A DNA stretch of 64,000 nucleotides, from contig CAJYMC010000004.1 of the NCBI GenBank assembly GCA_913775715.1, positions 186,001-250,000 of the forward strand, in the 5' to 3' direction. Origin of the DNA: an uncultured Exiguobacterium sp. Its GTDB lineage: Bacteria > Bacillota > Bacilli > Exiguobacteriales > Exiguobacteriaceae. Position 1 is the first letter of the stretch. Each line of letters begins with the position of its first letter. The notes under the pieces were generated by a model. It worked only from the letters and a program-made list of their open reading frames with translations, was not told where the DNA came from and made no database searches. Positions 46,108-56,192 of this stretch are shown piece after piece. The position numbers and the translations under genes were made by a program.

Positions 46108-46626
46108 TTAGAACGGGAGATCGTCGTCTGAAAGGTCGATCGAACTACCGCCGCTGAACGGATCAGCGCCGAAGCCCGAATTCGATGAAGCGGGTGCTGG
46201 CGAGGAAGAGTTGTTCTGCTGTTGCTGTGAACCCCATCCTGCAGCATTCCCGTTTCCACCAGTAGATGAAGCGTAGCCTTCGCTACCATCCGAAGAACGG
46301 CTCGCGTTACGTGACTCAAGGAAGCGGACGCTATCAGCGACGACTTCCGCACGGTAACGGCGTTGCCCTTCTTTATCGTCGTAGCTGCTAATCTGGAGGC
46401 GACCCTCTACACCAGCAAGACTACCTTTCTTCAAATACTGAGCAACGTTCTCTGCTTGCTTGCGCCAAACGACGCAATCGATGAAATCAGCTTCTCGCTT
46501 CCCATCTTGCCCTGTGAAAGGACGGTCACATGCGAGTGTGAATCGCGTTACCGCAATCCCGCTCTGCGTATAACGCATTTCCGGGTCACGAGTTAACCGA
46601 CCGACTAAAACGACGCGGTTAATCAT
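46108..46626 (-). CDS. ssb: single-stranded DNA-binding protein
   Basis: 172 residues. An OB-fold domain (residues 1-105, [19 protein letters not shown]), a Gly/Ser/Asn-rich flexible linker, and the acidic tail DLSDDDLPF that recruits replication and repair partners. It coats single-stranded DNA. The ATG at 46626 is chosen because AGGAGAG lies 7 bases upstream. Confidence 0.98.
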   Translation of the reverse strand: MINRVVLVGRLTRDPEMRYTQSGIAVTRFTLACDRPFTGQDGKREADFIDCVVWRKQAENVAQYLKKGSLAGVEGRLQISSYDDKEGQRRYRAEVVADSVRFLESRNASRSSDGSEGYASSTGGNGNAAGWGSQQQQNNSSSPAPASSNSGFGADPFSGGSSIDLSDDDLPF

Positions 46627-46649
46627 CAGAATCACTCTCCTGTTTCAGC

Positions 46650-46937
46650 TTATTTCTCGTCTTTTGTGATCATTAAGCGAACGATATCGTCACTGATCTT
46701 CATGAGACGGTCAAGTTCTTTTGTAGCTGCTGGTTCAGCAGTCACGTTAAGAAGAACGTAGAACCCTTCACGCATATCATTGATTTCGTAAGCGAAACGA
46801 CGTTTACCCATTTCAGTTGTTTTATCAACTGTACCACCGTTATCAGTGAGGACTTTGTTGAAACGCTCCACTGTTGCTTTGCGTGCTTCCTCATCAAGTT
46901 CCGGACGGATGATGTAAAGTACTTCGTATTTACGCAT
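46650..46937 (-). CDS. rpsF: 30S ribosomal protein S6
   Basis: 95 residues from the ATG at 46937 with GAGGAGG upstream; the longer open frame runs through the leader. [20 protein letters not shown] and [19 protein letters not shown] are S6 signatures. In Bacilli the S6:S18 complex can bind the rpsF leader; here the leader contains a GCTCG-AACATT-CGAGC hairpin followed by CCGCC that might serve, but this is only a suggestion. Confidence 0.97.
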   Translation of the reverse strand: MRKYEVLYIIRPELDEEARKATVERFNKVLTDNGGTVDKTTEMGKRRFAYEINDMREGFYVLLNVTAEPAATKELDRLMKISDDIVRLMITKDEK

Positions 46938-47011
46938 ATCTGTCACCTCCTCTTGGACTGGCGGCTCGAATGTTCGAGCAAGGAGCAATAATTCATTACT
47001 CACATTCGTTA

Positions 47012-47040
47012 ATACTACCAAAGTATTTTGCTTTATGCAA
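47012..47040 (-). promoter_or_regulatory. rpsF operon promoter
   Basis: On the minus strand TTGCAT and TAGTAT are 17 bases apart, about 75 bases upstream of the rpsF start. Confidence 0.8.
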
Positions 47041-47057
47041 TAACGATTCGTTTTCGA

Positions 47058-48158
47058 TTAGACGTTGAAGCGGAATGTGACGACATCGCCGTCTTGGAAT
47101 ACATATTCCTTACCTTCTGAACGGTAACGTCCTTGTTCCTTGACTGTCGCCATGTTGCCTGCCGCTGCTAAATCTTCGTACGAAACGACTTCCGCACGGA
47201 TGAATCCACGTTCGAAGTCCGAGTGGATGACACCCGCACATTGTGGGGCTTTCATGCCTTTTTTGAACGTCCAAGCGCGTACTTCTTTTTCACCTGCAGT
47301 GAAGTATGTCGCAAGACCAAGCGTGCTGTATGCCGCATGGATCAATTGATCAAGACCTGATTCTTCGATTCCGAGATCAACGAGGAACTCTTGACGCTCT
47401 TCCGGCTCAAGCTCTGCAATCTCTTCTTCGATGCGTGCACAGATGACGATGACTTCTGCGCCTTCTTTTGCTGCGAATTCACGGACGAGACGCACGTTTT
47501 CGTTGCTGTCCGCATCTGCGACTTCATCTTCACCGACGTTCGCGACGTAAAGCATCGGTTTCATCGTCAACAATTGGAAGTGTTTGACGATGGCTGCTTG
47601 ATCTTCGTTCAATTCAGCGAGACGTGCCGGTTTCTCGTCTTCGAGCAATGCCAACACGATTTCAAGTGCTTCGAGTTCAGCCGCTGCGTTTTTATCGCGT
47701 GACTTCACTTGTTTTTGGACACGCTGGATCCGTTTTTCGACCTGCTCGAGGTCAGCGAGGATCAATTCGAGGTTGATCGTCTCGATATCATCGATCGGTG
47801 AGACTTTTCCTGAAACGTGTGTGATGTTTTCGTCAATGAAACAACGAACGACCTGACAGATCGCATCTACTTCACGAATGTTCGCGAGGAATTTATTTCC
47901 GAGTCCTTCCCCTTTAGACGCACCTTTTACGATACCGGCGATGTCTGTGAATTCGAATGCTGTCGGGATCGTCTTTTTCGGGTTGACGAGTTCTGTCAAT
48001 TTCCGAAGACGTGCATCTGGTACTTCAACGACACCGACGTTCGGATCGATCGTTGCGAACGGGTAGTTCGCTGCCTCGACACCTGCTTGTGTGATGGCGT
48101 TAAAAAGTGTTGATTTTCCTACGTTTGGTAAGCCAACGATTCCTGCTGTTAATCCCAC
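47058..48158 (-). CDS. ychF: redox-regulated ATPase/GTPase YchF (OLA1 family)
   Basis: 366 residues from a GTG with AAAAGGAGG upstream. The P-loop GLPNVGKSTLFNAI, switch DIAGIVKGASKGEGLGN, a coiled-coil insert (EQVEKRIQRVQKQVKS), and a C-terminal TGS domain identify it. YchF prefers ATP, binds ribosomes and takes part in stress responses. Confidence 0.97.
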   Translation of the reverse strand: MGLTAGIVGLPNVGKSTLFNAITQAGVEAANYPFATIDPNVGVVEVPDARLRKLTELVNPKKTIPTAFEFTDIAGIVKGASKGEGLGNKFLANIREVDAICQVVRCFIDENITHVSGKVSPIDDIETINLELILADLEQVEKRIQRVQKQVKSRDKNAAAELEALEIVLALLEDEKPARLAELNEDQAAIVKHFQLLTMKPMLYVANVGEDEVADADSNENVRLVREFAAKEGAEVIVICARIEEEIAELEPEERQEFLVDLGIEESGLDQLIHAAYSTLGLATYFTAGEKEVRAWTFKKGMKAPQCAGVIHSDFERGFIRAEVVSYEDLAAAGNMATVKEQGRYRSEGKEYVFQDGDVVTFRFNV

Positions 48159-48250
48159 TTGGAATTCCTCCTTTTCGGTATTTCCTAGGAAATCCGTGCT
48201 AGCGGCCGCAGTGGGTAGAATGATTACACCACGTCAGCACATCTTTCACA

Positions 48251-48279
48251 ATTATAGATAGTTCAATTTTTTTAAGCAA
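48251..48279 (-). promoter_or_regulatory. ychF promoter
   Basis: On the minus strand TTGCTT and a perfect TATAAT are 17 bases apart. The resulting leader of about 85 bases is unusually GC-rich near 48190-48215. Confidence 0.82.
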
Positions 48280-48346
48280 GGAGCTCGACCGTCTTTTTTA
48301 ATCATGCTCTAATCGAACACAATCACTTCGCTTATGAAAGACAACG

Positions 48347-48384
48347 AAAAAGCGGGTCCGATCACGAGGATCAGATCCGCTTTT
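48347..48384 (-). terminator. terminator of the mscS-DUF951 unit
   Basis: On the minus strand AAAAGCGGATCTGATC and GATCGGACCCGCTTTTT pair around a 5-base loop with few mismatches, ending in a T run. Confidence 0.85.
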
Positions 48385-48386
48385 CG

Positions 48387-48575
48387 TCACTCTGGTAAGA
48401 CTTTTTTCAATCGTTTATCAAAATCACGACGTGGCATCAAGATGCTCGCCCCGCAACCTTGGCATTTGATTCGGATATCCATGCCGACCCGGATGATTTG
48501 CCATCGGTTCGTTCCGCATGGATGCTGCTTCTTCATCTCAACATAATCATGGAGTTGATACGTTTTTGGAATCAT
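48387..48575 (-). CDS. DUF951 family small protein (YyzM type)
   Basis: 62 residues. The core carries EMKKQHPCGTNRW and IKCQGCGASILMPRRDF: three cysteines plus histidine arranged as a small zinc-ribbon-like unit, typical of DUF951. The frame opens at 48590, but family members begin at the MIPKTYQL methionine. It overlaps the end of the mscS gene by 29 bases in another frame, so the two are translationally linked. Function is unknown. Confidence 0.85.
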   Translation of the reverse strand: MIPKTYQLHDYVEMKKQHPCGTNRWQIIRVGMDIRIKCQGCGASILMPRRDFDKRLKKVLPE

Positions 48576-49476
48576 CCGTCTGTCCACCATTCTTTTGTTC
48601 TGGATTCATCATGACCATCCGTGGATACGGGATCTTGATGTTTTCTTCTTCGAGTCCTTGCTTCAATTCTTTGCGAATCAGACGACCAGCTTGGAAATGT
48701 TGCATTGGTGGCACTTCCGCCATCAAACGATAGACGACTTCTGAAGGACCAAGCGACTGGACGCCGAGCATCTGAATCGGTTCGACGAACATATCGACAT
48801 ACTTCTTCGTCGTCCGGTCCGCAATCTCATACAAGACTTGTTCGACCCGCTCAAGATCTTCGTCATAAGAGACTTGGACGTCGACGAGTGCAAAGCTGTT
48901 GTCGACCGAATAGTTCGTGACTTGCAAAATTTGACCGTTCGGGATGATGTGAATCTCCCCGTTGAGTCCTTTGAGTTTCGTCGTCCGGATCCCAAGTTCC
49001 GTTACGACGCCTTCGATTACACCGACGCGTACATAATCTCCGACTTTAAACTGGCGTTCGAAGATGATGAACGCTCCGGTAATGATATCTTGCACCAAGT
49101 TCTTCGCACCGAACGAAATCGCAAGACCGGCGATTCCGGCACTGGCGACGAGACCGGTGATGTTGATACCGAACTGACTGAGCACCGTCAACAACATGAC
49201 GATTCCGAGTACGTAGCGAATCGCATTTTGCAGTAGCTTCAACAGTGTCTCGTTCTGACGTTGTGCTAGATAGTCCTGTTCATTGATTTTCCTGATCGTA
49301 AAGAGACGTGAGACTGCCCCAGTCAAAACGCGCGTTAACACATAGAACGCCGCGATGATGATGAGCGCAATCAGTAGTTTCATCCCAAAACGAATCCACA
49401 TATCCGCATCCATTACTTGATTGATCAGTTTATCGACTTGGGCGACGGATTCTTGTACATCTTGATTGGTAGCCAT
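48547..49476 (-). CDS. mscS: small-conductance mechanosensitive channel, MscS family
   Basis: 309 residues. Three membrane helices (about 27-50, 85-108, 112-135), the last being the pore-lining GLVASAGIAGLAISFGAKNL, then the beta domain FKVGDYVRVGVIEGVV and the cytoplasmic vestibule. It releases solutes on osmotic downshock. AAAGGATGAG precedes the ATG. Confidence 0.93.
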   Translation of the reverse strand: MATNQDVQESVAQVDKLINQVMDADMWIRFGMKLLIALIIIAAFYVLTRVLTGAVSRLFTIRKINEQDYLAQRQNETLLKLLQNAIRYVLGIVMLLTVLSQFGINITGLVASAGIAGLAISFGAKNLVQDIITGAFIIFERQFKVGDYVRVGVIEGVVTELGIRTTKLKGLNGEIHIIPNGQILQVTNYSVDNSFALVDVQVSYDEDLERVEQVLYEIADRTTKKYVDMFVEPIQMLGVQSLGPSEVVYRLMAEVPPMQHFQAGRLIRKELKQGLEEENIKIPYPRMVMMNPEQKNGGQTDDSKNVSTP

Positions 49477-49509
49477 TCTCTCATCCTTTCTTGTTCTCTC
49501 TATTACGAC

Positions 49510-49537
49510 AGTATACGTGATTTTAATCGAGTTTCAA
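49510..49537 (-). promoter_or_regulatory. mscS promoter
   Basis: On the minus strand TTGAAA and TATACT are 16 bases apart, about 35 bases upstream of the start codon. Confidence 0.72.
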
Positions 49538-49658
49538 CCAAAGAGCCGATTTTGACGTTAGATTTCTGGAAAAACCGGGAAAGGAAAATCATCTAAGAAC
49601 CCTTCACTCTTGCCAACCCACCACGACACCGACACCAAGAGAAGAAAGGATGATTTCG

Positions 49659-50276
49659 ATGAACTTCCGCTTTCATTCGCACGAGCCCAAGCCCTATTCT
49701 TTCTTTTTAGAATATACGGAACCGTTCGCGAAAGAACGCTTAGCCGAACAATTATTCGAACAAATCTCCGCCGTCCAAGAAAAACGTCCGATCGTACTCG
49801 TCTGCATTGGTTCTGATCGTTCGACAGGCGACTCACTCGGTCCACTTGTCGGAACATTCCTTGAAAAACAAGCACCTGCTCATCTCCACGTCTACGGTAC
49901 ACTCGCTAAACCCGTCCATGCACTGAATCTCGCGGAAACGATTCACTCAATCCAAACGACACATTACCGTCCACTCGTCATCGCAATCGATGCATGTCTT
50001 GGTCGGCTTTCAAGTGTTGGGCATGTCTTCTTTTCGGAAGGACCACTCGCACCCGGTGCTGGCGTCCAAAAGGAATTGCCTGCGGTCGGTGACTTCAACA
50101 TTAAGGCTGTCGTTAACGTCAGTGGCTTCATGGAGATGATGATTCTCCAGAACACACGATTACACCTCGTTTATGAACTAGCGGAACTCGTCGCAAACAG
50201 CTTCCACTTACTTGATGCGAAACTCTCTGCTGAATCCACACGGACGACGATTTCCTTCACGCCACGTTCGATGTAA
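49659..50276 (+). CDS. yyaC: YyaC-like protein (DUF1256, spore protease-like)
   Basis: 205 residues from the ATG at 49659, with GAAAGGATG upstream; an ATG at 49650 falls in that ribosome-binding site. CIGSDRSTGDSLGPLVG and ACLGRLSSVGHVF are typical of DUF1256, related to the germination protease fold. In Bacillus yyaC lies beside spo0J/parB as here and is expressed in sporulation. It is the only plus-strand gene between 32 kb and the origin. Confidence 0.9.
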   Translation: MNFRFHSHEPKPYSFFLEYTEPFAKERLAEQLFEQISAVQEKRPIVLVCIGSDRSTGDSLGPLVGTFLEKQAPAHLHVYGTLAKPVHALNLAETIHSIQTTHYRPLVIAIDACLGRLSSVGHVFFSEGPLAPGAGVQKELPAVGDFNIKAVVNVSGFMEMMILQNTRLHLVYELAELVANSFHLLDAKLSAESTRTTISFTPRSM

Positions 50277-50278
50277 GC

Positions 50279-50317
50279 AAAAAGAAGCGAACCGTTACCC
50301 GGATCGCTTCTTTTTAT
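50279..50317. terminator. bidirectional terminator between yyaC and parB
   Basis: AAAAAGAAGCGA plus CCG and CGG plus TCGCTTCTTTTT form a stem with A and T ends between convergent genes. Confidence 0.9.
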
Positions 50318-51078
50318 TGATCTGATTCAGGTAATAACAAATCGAGCAACCGGTTGAGGTCGTCTTCGTCTGTAAAATCAATCTCGAGTTTTCCTGCCTG
50401 TTTGCCTTGTTTGATCCGTACTGTCGCCCCGTATTTTTCGCGAAGCGACTCTTCGACGAATTGAACAGCGGTCGCCTGCTGCGGACGAACGGATTCCTTT
50501 CGCTCCCGAAGCGCCTGCTCTAGCCGACGGACGTTCCAGTTCTCCGCCATGACTCGCTCTGCCATCTGCTCGATCTTCTTTGGATGCTTCAGTGATAGGA
50601 GCGCGCGGGCGTGCCCCATCGATAACCGTTCGTCCATGACGGCCTGTTGAACGAGCAATGGCAACTGTAACAGTCGAAGGCTGTTCGTGATGTGCGAACG
50701 ACTTTTTCCAACACGCTGCGCAAGCTCTGCTTGCGTGATGCCGAATTCCTCGATCATCTCCGCATACGCCATTGCTTCTTCAATAGCGGATAAGTCTGCT
50801 CGTTGGATGTTTTCAATCAAGGCGAGTTCCATGACGCGTGTCTCGTCTGCTTCAATCACAAGGACCGGCACACGTTCGAATCCTGCGCGACTCGCCGCTT
50901 GATAGCGCCGTTCGCCGGCGATGATTTCATAATAGCCATCTCGTGGTCGAACGACGATCGGTTGAATCATGCCGTGACGAACGAGCGATTGGGCTAACTC
51001 TTCTAATGCTTTTTCATTGAATCGTTTCCGAGGTTGAGTCGGATTCGGGCGAATCGCCCGAACAGGTAATTCGTTCAC
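50314..51078 (-). CDS. parB: chromosome partitioning protein ParB (Spo0J), short N-terminus
   Basis: 254 residues from a GTG with AGGAGA 8 bases upstream. The CTP-binding ParB core shows NPTQPRKRF, GERRYQAASRAGF and ALIENIQRADLSAIEEA; a helix-turn-helix (ELAQRVGKSRSHITNSLRLL) binds parS, and the C-terminal domain dimerises. It loads at parS and spreads. Compared with Spo0J it lacks the roughly 20-residue lysine-containing N-terminal tail, and no soj/parA lies next to it. It follows noc by 38 bases. Confidence 0.94.
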   Translation of the reverse strand: MNELPVRAIRPNPTQPRKRFNEKALEELAQSLVRHGMIQPIVVRPRDGYYEIIAGERRYQAASRAGFERVPVLVIEADETRVMELALIENIQRADLSAIEEAMAYAEMIEEFGITQAELAQRVGKSRSHITNSLRLLQLPLLVQQAVMDERLSMGHARALLSLKHPKKIEQMAERVMAENWNVRRLEQALRERKESVRPQQATAVQFVEESLREKYGATVRIKQGKQAGKLEIDFTDEDDLNRLLDLLLPESDQ

Positions 51079-51116
51079 GTGCCTTCTCTCCTAAACGTAG
51101 CGGAAGGCACGACCGC

Positions 51117-51959
51117 TTATTCCGGACGTGCCTTCACGATGCGAATTCGCACCTCTACATATTCTTCACAATCGACTTCTTCTTTTTCGATTGTCAATCC
51201 AGTCTGCTCGATCATATCGACGGAATCTCGCAAGGTATTCAACGCGATCCGTGTATCTCGTGCAAAGCTTTTATGACGTTTTTTCTTCGGTGGCTGTGGT
51301 GTCATCAATCGCTCCACCCGGCGCTCCGTCTCTTTGACGTTCCATTCCCGTTCCAGAATTTCAGCGAGTACCGTCACTTGTAGCGCTTCATCCTTAAGCG
51401 GTAATAACGCACGGGCATGACGCTCCGTGATCGTCCGTTGCTTCAATGCTTCCCGGACATCGATTGGCAATCGAAGTAAACGTAATTTGTTGGCAATCGT
51501 TGATTGACTACGTCCGAGCTTACGAGCCAACACTTCTTGCGTGATATCTTGCAACGCAAGCAAGCGCTCATAGGCTTCTGCTTCTTCGATTGGCGTCAAA
51601 TCTTCACGTTGCAGATTTTCAATCAATGCCAGGGACGCAGTTGTCTCGTCCGTCATCTCTTTGACGATGGCAGGAATCGTTTTCCAGCCAAGTGAGCGCA
51701 CTGCTCGGTATCGTCGTTCTCCGGCAATGATCTCGTATCCTGTTCCTTGTTTTCGAACGACGATCGGCTGGAGTAACCCATGCTCTTTGATCGTAACTGC
51801 TAGTTCTTCAATTCGGTCCCCGTCAAACACAGTCCGTGGTTGGAACTGGTTCGCGACAAGTTCTGTCAATGGTAATTCCTGAACCGTCTCTTGTGGATCA
51901 AGCTCGATCGTAGCAGGTTGTCCTCCCTTACCGAGCAGCTTGGCAAATGCATTTCTCAC
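51117..51959 (-). CDS. noc: nucleoid occlusion protein Noc
   Basis: About 280 residues from a GTG at 51959 (AAGGTGAGG upstream). The first residues (RNAFAKLLGKGG) can form the amphipathic helix that tethers Noc to the membrane. A ParB-type core follows with GERRYRAVRSLGW, ENLQREDLTPIEEAEAY and LARKLGRSQSTIANKLRLL. It stops septum formation over the nucleoid. It lies directly downstream of rsmG, which is Bacillus noc position, and is separable from ParB by its N-terminus. Confidence 0.92.
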   Translation of the reverse strand: MRNAFAKLLGKGGQPATIELDPQETVQELPLTELVANQFQPRTVFDGDRIEELAVTIKEHGLLQPIVVRKQGTGYEIIAGERRYRAVRSLGWKTIPAIVKEMTDETTASLALIENLQREDLTPIEEAEAYERLLALQDITQEVLARKLGRSQSTIANKLRLLRLPIDVREALKQRTITERHARALLPLKDEALQVTVLAEILEREWNVKETERRVERLMTPQPPKKKRHKSFARDTRIALNTLRDSVDMIEQTGLTIEKEEVDCEEYVEVRIRIVKARPE

Positions 51960-51987
51960 GTTGGCGCACCTCACCTTTATCAGTCAT

Positions 51988-52003
51988 CGTTTCACGTGAA
52001 ACG
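51988..52003. promoter_or_regulatory. parS site 2, upstream of noc
   Basis: CGTTTCACGTGAAACG is a perfect 16-base palindrome containing the parS core GTTTCACGTGAAAC. It lies 29 bases upstream of noc, just after rsmG. Confidence 0.93.
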
Positions 52004-52007
52004 GTGT

Positions 52008-52724
52008 TTAGCTTAATGGATCTTTCGCAGGCGTACCCGCTTTACGCGGATATTTCCCGGGTGTTGTTCGTTTTTTATCTACAATAACGATATTACGCTC
52101 ACTTTCCTCGCCTGGCAATTGGAACTGGAAACTTTCCCGTAAATTCCCACCGAGTACTTTTAAGGCAATCGCACCATCCTCGAGCTCTTCACTGACTTTC
52201 GCTGCCTTCAAGGCAACGAATTGTCCCCCGACTTTCGCAAGCGGTAGGCAATATTCCGCGAGAACGGACATCCGGGCGACAGCGCGTGCTGTCACGACGT
52301 CGAACCGTTCGCGGAACTGTTTATTTTTACCGAACTCTTCGGCGCGTCCGTGATGGAACGCGACACCTTCGAGGCCGAGTTCCGTCGCCAAATGATTGAG
52401 GAAGCCGATTCGTTTATTGAGTGAATCGACGATCGTCACTTGGAGATGCGGGAACATGATTTTGATCGGCAAACTTGGGAAACCAGCGCCCGCTCCGACA
52501 TCACAAACCGTCGTGACCGTCGTGAAATCGAAATAAAACGCTGCTGTGATCGAATCATAGAAGTGCTTGAGATAAACATCTTCTTCGTCCGTGATCGCTG
52601 TCAGGTTCATCTTTTCATTCCACTCGACGAGCAGTTCATAATACCGTTTGAATTGATGCAACTGATGTTCTGAGACCTCAAGTCCCTGTGCTGCCAATGC
52701 TGTTACGAATTGCTGTTGGTTCAT
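52008..52724 (-). CDS. rsmG: 16S rRNA (guanine527-N7)-methyltransferase
   Basis: 238 residues. The SAM-binding motif [17 protein letters not shown], then [15 protein letters not shown] and [19 protein letters not shown] are RsmG signatures. It methylates G527 of 16S rRNA; loss gives low-level streptomycin resistance. ATG at 52724, GGAG 8 bases upstream inside the mnmG stop region. Confidence 0.96.
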   Translation of the reverse strand: MNQQQFVTALAAQGLEVSEHQLHQFKRYYELLVEWNEKMNLTAITDEEDVYLKHFYDSITAAFYFDFTTVTTVCDVGAGAGFPSLPIKIMFPHLQVTIVDSLNKRIGFLNHLATELGLEGVAFHHGRAEEFGKNKQFRERFDVVTARAVARMSVLAEYCLPLAKVGGQFVALKAAKVSEELEDGAIALKVLGGNLRESFQFQLPGEESERNIVIVDKKRTTPGKYPRKAGTPAKDPLS

Positions 52725-52729
52725 CTCGT

Positions 52730-54619
52730 TCACTCCGCAGTCAATGCGTATTGGCCTTGTTCGATGTAGACAAGCAGGATTGAGATATCAGACGGGTTAA
52801 CCCCTGAGATCCGGGATGCTTGTCCGATCGAGAGCGGACGCACTTGGTTTAGTTTTTGTTTCGCTTCAATCGCTAATCCACTGATCGCATCGTAATCGAG
52901 ACGATCCGGAATCCGTTTTTGCTCCATCCGCATCATTTTTTCGACTTGATCGAGTTGCTTATCGATGTAGCCGGCATATTTAACTTGGATTTCGACTTGT
53001 TCTGCTGCTTCTGCAGACAGTGGTGTTTCCGGTGGTGTCATTTGCGCGATCATTGCATACGTGATTTCTGGACGTTTCAGCAACGTGATCGCATGCAGAG
53101 CTTCCTTGAGTGGTGACGCACCAATTGCTTCTAGCTGTGCATTCACGTCTGGTGTCGCTTTGATGACGACCTTCTCAAGACGTTTCATCTCAAGACGGAT
53201 TTGCTCTTGTTTGTCGAGTAGCTTCGCTTGGCGTTCTTCCGAAATCAATCCGAGTTTATGTCCGATTTCTGATAGACGAAGATCCGCATTATCATGACGG
53301 AGCAACAACCGGTACTCGGCACGTGACGTCAAGAGGCGGTACGGTTCGTTCGTACCTTTCGTGACGAGATCATCGATCATGACACCGATGTAGCCTTGTG
53401 AACGTGACAAGATAAGTGGATCTTTGCCTTGGACTTGTAATCCGGCATTGATCCCTGCCATGATTCCTTGTCCCGCCGCTTCCTCATAACCACTTGTTCC
53501 GTTGATTTGACCCGCTGTGAATAAACCAGGAACACGTTTTGTTTCGAGCGTTGGCCATAGTTGTGTTGGAACAACGGCATCGTACTCAATCGCATAACCA
53601 GGACGCATCATTTCTGAATTTTCAAGCCCAGGAATCGAGCGGAGAATATCGTGTTGAACGTCTTCTGGTAAACTTGTCGATAATCCTTGAACGTAGACTT
53701 CTTCCGTATCGCGACCTTCTGGCTCAAGGAAGATTTGGTGACGCGGTTTATCGTTGAACCGGACGACCTTATCTTCGATCGATGGGCAATAACGTGGACC
53801 CGTCCCTTTGATCATCCCAGAGAACATCGGGGAACGGTGCAGGTTCGCATCGATCAACTGATGCGTATACTCCGTCGTATACGTCAACCAGCATGGGATC
53901 TGTTCCGTGATCATCTGAGTCGTTTCATGACTAAATGGAAGTGCTACTTCGTCACCTGGTTGAATCTCCGTCTTCGAGTAATCAATCGTTTTCCCGTCGA
54001 TTCGCGGTGGTGTACCTGTCTTGAAACGTGCGAGCTCAAATCCGAGTTCTTCAAGATGTTTCGATAGATTAATCGATGGCATCTGATTGTTCGGACCACT
54101 CTCGTACGACAATTCACCGATGATGATTTTTCCGCGCATGAACGTTCCTGTCGTGATGATGACCGCTTTCGCCCGGTACTCCGCCCCTGTATTCGTGACG
54201 ACACCGACGCAGCGTCCGTCTTCATCGATCAACAATCGTTCGACGAGTGCTTGACGCAAGAGTAAATTCGGCTCATCCTCGAGCGCTTTTTTCATCCGGT
54301 TTTGGTATTCGAATTTATCTGCCTGTGCCCGTAATGCTCGCACAGCAGGACCTTTTGACGTATTTAACATTTTCATTTGAATATACGTTGCATCGATCGC
54401 GCGTGCCATTTCACCACCGAGCGCATCAATTTCCCGGACGACGATCCCTTTTGCAGGACCACCGATCGACGGGTTGCAATACATGAATCCGACCATATCG
54501 GGATTCATTGTCAACATAACCGTTTTCGAACCCATTCGTGCCGCAGCAAGAGAGGCTTCGATGCCGGCATGTCCGGCTCCGACGACGATGACGTCGAATT
54601 CACCTGCTTGATAAGCCAT
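52730..54619 (-). CDS. mnmG: tRNA uridine-34 5-carboxymethylaminomethyl modification enzyme MnmG
   Basis: 629 residues. The FAD motif [21 protein letters not shown] opens it (quoted in part), with [27 protein letters not shown] and [19 protein letters not shown] following. With MnmE it modifies the wobble uridine of several tRNAs. AAGGAGG precedes the ATG. Confidence 0.97.
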   Translation of the reverse strand: MAYQAGEFDVIVVGAGHAGIEASLAAARMGSKTVMLTMNPDMVGFMYCNPSIGGPAKGIVVREIDALGGEMARAIDATYIQMKMLNTSKGPAVRALRAQADKFEYQNRMKKALEDEPNLLLRQALVERLLIDEDGRCVGVVTNTGAEYRAKAVIITTGTFMRGKIIIGELSYESGPNNQMPSINLSKHLEELGFELARFKTGTPPRIDGKTIDYSKTEIQPGDEVALPFSHETTQMITEQIPCWLTYTTEYTHQLIDANLHRSPMFSGMIKGTGPRYCPSIEDKVVRFNDKPRHQIFLEPEGRDTEEVYVQGLSTSLPEDVQHDILRSIPGLENSEMMRPGYAIEYDAVVPTQLWPTLETKRVPGLFTAGQINGTSGYEEAAGQGIMAGINAGLQVQGKDPLILSRSQGYIGVMIDDLVTKGTNEPYRLLTSRAEYRLLLRHDNADLRLSEIGHKLGLISEERQAKLLDKQEQIRLEMKRLEKVVIKATPDVNAQLEAIGASPLKEALHAITLLKRPEITYAMIAQMTPPETPLSAEAAEQVEIQVKYAGYIDKQLDQVEKMMRMEQKRIPDRLDYDAISGLAIEAKQKLNQVRPLSIGQASRISGVNPSDISILLVYIEQGQYALTAE

Positions 54620-54662
54620 AGTACTGGTTCCTCCTTCTTATTTCACACGCAGTCGTCTTGGA

Positions 54663-56045
54663 TTATTTCCCAAGACAGAACTGCGAAAACAACTGATCCA
54701 ATAAACTATCTTGTGCTGTATCTCCATTGATTTCGCCAAGCGTATCCCACGCTCGCCGTAAATCGATCTGTACCATGTCGATCGGCATCGCTGCTTCTGC
54801 TGCACCGAGAGCATCTTCAATCATTTGACTCGCTCGTTTGATAAGCTGGATGTGACGTGCATTCGAGACGTATGTCATATCTTGACTTTCGACACCCTGT
54901 TCAAAGAACAGACTGGCAATCGCTGCTTCAAGATCGTTGACGCCTGCTTCTTCAAGCAAGGATGTCGTGACGATTGGTCGACCATCAGCAAGTTCCGTAA
55001 CACGTGCTAAATCAATCTGTTGCGCCAAGTCACTCTTATTGACGATGATGATCGCGTTCATCCCTTTAATCGCTTCAAACAACAAGACATCCTCATCCGT
55101 CAAAACATCGTTTCCGTTTAAGACGAGTAAGATCAAATCGGCCGTCTTTAAAGCCTGGCGTGATTTTTCGACACCCATCCGTTCGACGATATCTTCCGTC
55201 TCCCGAATCCCTGCCGTATCAATCAACTTTAGCGGTACACCACGAACATTGACGTATTCCTCGATTGTATCGCGTGTCGTTCCCGCGATATCCGTGACGA
55301 TAGCCTTCGCTTCTTGCACCAATGTGTTGAGCAAAGACGATTTACCGACGTTCGGACGACCGATGATCGCTGTGGATAACCCTTCACGGAGAATTTTTCC
55401 TTGGCGTGCCGTTGTTAATAACTCTGCTAGAATCGCGCGGACAGCACCCGCGTCACGTTCGACGATTTGTTGCGTCATCTCTTCTGCATCATATTCCGGG
55501 TAATCGATATTGACTTCGATCGCAGCAATTGTCTGCAACAGTTGTTGACGTAAGTCTTGGACGAGTTTTGAGAGACGTCCTTCAATTTGACTGACGGCGA
55601 CATGCATCGCTCGATCCGTCTTCGCGCGGATCAAATCCATGACGGCTTCCGCTTGTGACAAATCGATCCGTCCGTTCAAGAACGCGCGTTTTGTAAATTC
55701 ACCAGGTTCCGCTAACCGGACTTCCGGTTGGGCGAGGATGAGTTCGAGGACACGATTGACCGCGACGATTCCTCCATGACAATTCAATTCGATGACATCT
55801 TCACGTGTGAACGTCTTTGGTGCGCGCATGACACTCACCATTACTTCATCGACGACACGGTCCGCCTCGTGATCGACCAATTTCCCGTAATGAATCGTAT
55901 GGGTTGGTACTTCCGTCAAGCGGTTGGTTCCTTTATAGACGCGATCAGCTACAGCGACTGCGTCAGGACCCGATAAGCGCACAATCGCAATCGCCCCTTC
56001 TCCCATCGGCGTCGAAATCGCGGCAATCGTATCAAATTCCATCAT
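54663..56045 (-). CDS. mnmE: tRNA uridine-5-carboxymethylaminomethyl GTPase MnmE
   Basis: 460 residues. An N-terminal formyl-tetrahydrofolate-binding domain ([20 protein letters not shown]), a helical domain, an inserted G domain ([27 protein letters not shown]) and the C-terminal CLGK motif whose cysteine is characteristic. The start is the ATG at 56045 after GAGGTGG. No jag gene separates it from yidC. Confidence 0.97.
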   Translation of the reverse strand: MMEFDTIAAISTPMGEGAIAIVRLSGPDAVAVADRVYKGTNRLTEVPTHTIHYGKLVDHEADRVVDEVMVSVMRAPKTFTREDVIELNCHGGIVAVNRVLELILAQPEVRLAEPGEFTKRAFLNGRIDLSQAEAVMDLIRAKTDRAMHVAVSQIEGRLSKLVQDLRQQLLQTIAAIEVNIDYPEYDAEEMTQQIVERDAGAVRAILAELLTTARQGKILREGLSTAIIGRPNVGKSSLLNTLVQEAKAIVTDIAGTTRDTIEEYVNVRGVPLKLIDTAGIRETEDIVERMGVEKSRQALKTADLILLVLNGNDVLTDEDVLLFEAIKGMNAIIIVNKSDLAQQIDLARVTELADGRPIVTTSLLEEAGVNDLEAAIASLFFEQGVESQDMTYVSNARHIQLIKRASQMIEDALGAAEAAMPIDMVQIDLRRAWDTLGEINGDTAQDSLLDQLFSQFCLGK

Positions 56046-56144
56046 CCGTTCTTCCACCTCGTTTTTCTTCTGTCTTTTTATGAGTATTTAATCCTTAATC
56101 GTTGCAATAGGTATAACGAAACAACTATACACGAAATGACGCAA

Positions 56145-56186
56145 AAGAAAAAGAGCGACACTCTGTCAAAACAAAGCGTCGCTCTT
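56145..56186 (-). terminator. terminator of yidC
   Basis: On the minus strand AGAGCGACGCTTTG and CAGAGTGTCGCTCT pair with two mismatches, followed by TTTTTCTTTT. Its presence means mnmE is not read from the yidC promoter efficiently. Confidence 0.88.
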
Positions 56187-56192
56187 CGCATA

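Noticed and set aside
48183..48212. AvrII, NheI and NotI recognition sequences close together (CCTAGG, GCTAGCGGCCGC), suggesting a cloning linker
   Set aside because: They lie between a natural ychF promoter and ribosome-binding site in an otherwise continuous chromosome order, so coincidence is likelier; resequencing of the strain would settle it.
52052..52061. ATTTCCCGGG inside rsmG as a Noc-binding site
   Set aside because: Only 10 of the 14 bases of the Bacillus site (ATTTCCCGGGAAAT) match and the second arm is broken.
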